NCBI GenBank assembly: GCA_011524975.1
Contig: WTJD01000007.1
Coordinates: forward strand, 1-32,303
From: Lysobacterales bacterium
GTDB lineage: Bacteria; Pseudomonadota; Gammaproteobacteria; Xanthomonadales; SZUA-36
DNA length: 32,303 nucleotides
Reading direction: 5' to 3'
The position numbers and the translations under genes were made by a program. The notes below the pieces were generated by a model. It was given only the letters and a program-made list of their open reading frames with translations, did not search any database and was not told where the DNA came from. Below are positions 30,502 to 32,303 of the stretch, piece by piece (position 1 is the stretch's first letter; every line of letters begins with the position of its first letter).

Positions 30502-32303
30502 TCAATTTTCCGGCAGGTAGCGAAATTCCAGAAACCACTCCCTTCCCCGGCCTGGGAAGTAGCGATAACGCCCAAACGCGAAATCGGCGCGATCCGCGTA
30601 GCGGCGGTCAGCCAGGTTGTTCAGGCGAAGGGTCAGCCGCGTCTGGTCACCCAACCACCAGCCCGCGCGCAGGTTGAGCAGTTGATGGCCGCTGTACCGG
30701 TGCAGATTTTGAGCGTCCATGAAGTAATCACCCTGGTGAATCCACTGCAATTCCAGGTCCAGGTCCTCGTTCGGCGTGAAGCGCAGCCGCATGCTGCCAA
30801 GCCAGCGCGGAGCGGTATCCACGTCGTTGCCGGCAATGAACTGCTCGCCGCGAACAGGTGTGAAGGTAAAATCATAGCGGTGCCTGGCCCAACTGCCGTC
30901 CAGCGTGGCCAGCCATCTCTCACCCAACGCCCAGGCCAGTGAGGCCTCGATGCCCTGATGCCGGGTTCTTGCGCCGCTGACGTTGAAGCCCTGGGCGTCA
31001 CGAAACACGGAGTCGCGCTTGCGCATGACATAGGCGGCGATATCGGCCCGCCAGGAAGGCTGTTCGGTGCGCCAGCCCAACTCCAGGCTGTCGAGCTGTT
31101 CCGAGTCGAGATCGGACACCAGCTGCCCGTTCTGCAATCGATACAGTTCCGTCATCTGCGGGGCGCGAAAACCGCGCGTCAAACCGCCATAGATGATGGC
31201 ATCGTCGTCGAGACGATATTGGACCTGCAGTTTGGGCGCTACGTTGTTGAAGTGATCACTGCGGTCTGCCGGGCGCGTATACAGGCAGCCCCCCATGCCG
31301 CACGGCGTTCCGTCATCACGCGTGTTGCCGTCAAGCATCAGGTTGTTGTAGTCGTAGCGGATATGTTCAAACCGCAGGCCGGCCGTGAGGGCCCAACGTG
31401 CGCCCAGGGACCAGTCGACCTGAAGATAGGGCGCCAGGGCATACTGGGCCACTTCGTAGTCATAGTGCTGGCCCTGCGGGCGCGTCTCTGCCAGCCGGGG
31501 CGGCCCCTCGGTAGGGTCAGACTGAAACTGGTCAAGGAAAGCCTCGGCCCATTCAATATCCAGCCCGGCCGTCCACGACCTGTCACCCCGCCCGAAAGAT
31601 GCCGAAATGAGCGCTCCGGCGCTGACCTGCCCATTTTTTTCCAGTGGCGTCCCGGGCGCGAAATGATGCAGAAAAGACATGTCAGAGTGTCGCAGGAAAG
31701 GCCGTATATCCAGCGCTATTTCCCCCACCGCCCGGGTCCAAATGGCATACAGACGCTGGCTCGCCGCGTCCCGAAACGCGTCCGGAATGGGGTTCGTCTT
31801 GGAGAGCGCTTCGTCACGGTACGCTTCGAAGCCGAATATGAACCCGGCCGTGTCCTGATCCAGCGTGGTGGCCGTGAGTGCCAGCGTCAGGTCACCACCG
31901 GCCAACCGGCCCTGATGCTTCAGGTGCAGCTTGCCCTGCCGGTGCGCCGAGTCTTCTCGAAATCCGCCGTCATAGCCAAACATGGCGGCAGCATGCCAGC
32001 GGTCGTCTTCTCCACCGGGTAGAGAAACCCGTGCCCGCGCAAAGTCATTGGCGCCGTACTCCAGGCCCAGGTAAGGCAAGTCGCCCGGCAGCGGCATCAG
32101 CGTGTTGACAATGCCGTGCAGCGCGTTGGAACCGTACAGCGCGTTGCCCGGCCCACGCACCACTTCCACCGCACGGGCCATTTCCGTGAACAACTCAAAC
32201 ATCTGGTTCACGTTACAGAACCCGGAAGGGCGAATGGGAATCCCATCTTCCAGAAACAGAAAACCACCGCAGGAGCCGGCGCCTGAGAGCACCGGTGAAC
32301 GAA
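30502..32303 (-). CDS. TonB-dependent receptor, 5' end beyond the window
   Basis: C-terminal about 600 residues of an outer-membrane TonB-dependent receptor. The reading frame stays open to the last base of the window, so the signal peptide, TonB box and start of the plug are missing only because of the window edge. The remaining plug shows FLFLEDGIPIRPSGFCNVN and VEVVRGPGNALYGSNALHG. The rest is a beta-barrel rich in alternating aromatic residues, including a typical YGGLTRGFRAPQMTELYR segment. The ORF-track start (GTG at 32292) is not a real start. Two Cys in the plug (GSCGG and GFCNV) could pair. The ligand is unknown. Confidence 0.9.
   Translation of the reverse strand, partial: RSPVLSGAGSCGGFLFLEDGIPIRPSGFCNVNQMFELFTEMARAVEVVRGPGNALYGSNALHGIVNTLMPLPGDLPYLGLEYGANDFARARVSLPGGEDDRWHAAAMFGYDGGFREDSAHRQGKLHLKHQGRLAGGDLTLALTATTLDQDTAGFIFGFEAYRDEALSKTNPIPDAFRDAASQRLYAIWTRAVGEIALDIRPFLRHSDMSFLHHFAPGTPLEKNGQVSAGALISASFGRGDRSWTAGLDIEWAEAFLDQFQSDPTEGPPRLAETRPQGQHYDYEVAQYALAPYLQVDWSLGARWALTAGLRFEHIRYDYNNLMLDGNTRDDGTPCGMGGCLYTRPADRSDHFNNVAPKLQVQYRLDDDAIIYGGLTRGFRAPQMTELYRLQNGQLVSDLDSEQLDSLELGWRTEQPSWRADIAAYVMRKRDSVFRDAQGFNVSGARTRHQGIEASLAWALGERWLATLDGSWARHRYDFTFTPVRGEQFIAGNDVDTAPRWLGSMRLRFTPNEDLDLELQWIHQGDYFMDAQNLHRYSGHQLLNLRAGWWLGDQTRLTLRLNNLADRRYADRADFAFGRYRYFPGRGREWFLEFRYLPEN

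Noticed and set aside
30958-32022. Plus-strand ORF of 354 aa
   Set aside because: Antisense to the second TonB receptor; no family resemblance.
1-32303. CRISPR array, transposon, prophage or tRNA gene
   Set aside because: No regularly spaced repeats, transposase or integrase motifs, phage genes, or tRNA-like cloverleaf sequences were seen on reading the window.

Overview
The window is GC-rich, gene-dense DNA from a Gram-negative bacterium. Two TonB-dependent receptors, Sec signal peptides, an FdsGBA-type NAD-linked formate dehydrogenase and a PQQ-dehydrogenase/cytochrome c fusion all fit a proteobacterium. The style of the secreted proteins (large Asp-box/BNR protein, endonuclease I with an extra beta-rich C-terminal domain) suggests a free-living gammaproteobacterium, perhaps of the Wenzhouxiangella/Woeseia/Xanthomonadales type. 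The taxonomic guess is inference. No tRNA, rRNA, CRISPR array, insertion sequence or phage gene was seen.

Layout. (1) 1-690: an AT-richer leader, a small exported fasciclin-domain protein and a strong terminator. (2) 690-944: a decayed copy of the 3' end of an acyl-CoA dehydrogenase gene. (3) 945-9820, minus strand: six co-directional genes with gaps of 4-33 nt or a 4-nt overlap. In transcription order they are a cystathionine gamma-synthase/lyase-type enzyme, MetY, an alpha/beta hydrolase, a FadN-type hydroxyacyl-CoA dehydrogenase/enoyl-CoA hydratase, a DmdC-type acyl-CoA dehydrogenase, and a PQQ dehydrogenase fused to cytochrome c. (4) 10042-13314, plus strand: a large secreted Asp-box protein. 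(5) 13324-14391, minus: a MetA-type homoserine acyltransferase, divergent from a hotdog thioesterase. (6) 14968-17352, minus: a TonB receptor with a recognisable promoter and a palindrome over its -10. (7) 17517-22693, minus: fhs, moeA, moaB, mobA, fdsD and fdhD. (8) 22880-24211, plus: an endonuclease I-like exported protein. (9) 24260-29127, minus: fdsA, fdsB and fdsG. (10) 29377-30492, plus: an LhgO-like FAD oxidoreductase. (11) 30502 to the end, minus: a second TonB receptor cut off by the window edge.

How the genes fit together. Two metabolic themes dominate. The first is C1/formate metabolism. FdsGBA with FdsD and FdhD oxidises formate to CO2 and makes NADH; MoaB, MoeA and MobA supply late steps of its molybdenum cofactor; Fhs loads formate onto tetrahydrofolate. 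The second is methionine/sulfur plus acyl-CoA catabolism. MetA activates homoserine, and MetY and the MetB-like enzyme use the acyl-homoserine. The operon carrying metY also encodes a beta-oxidation pair whose dehydrogenase belongs to the DmdC (methylthiopropionyl-CoA dehydrogenase) type. I propose, as inference only, that this operon couples breakdown of a methylthio-acyl compound to capture of the released thiol by MetY.

Several proteins depart from their families at key residues. The PQQ dehydrogenase has Asn where the catalytic His is expected, the endonuclease I-like protein lacks the usual Glu-His pair and metal-binding Asn, and MetA has Val at the acyl-donor specificity position. Most other ORF-track lines are antisense or out-of-frame shadows of these genes.
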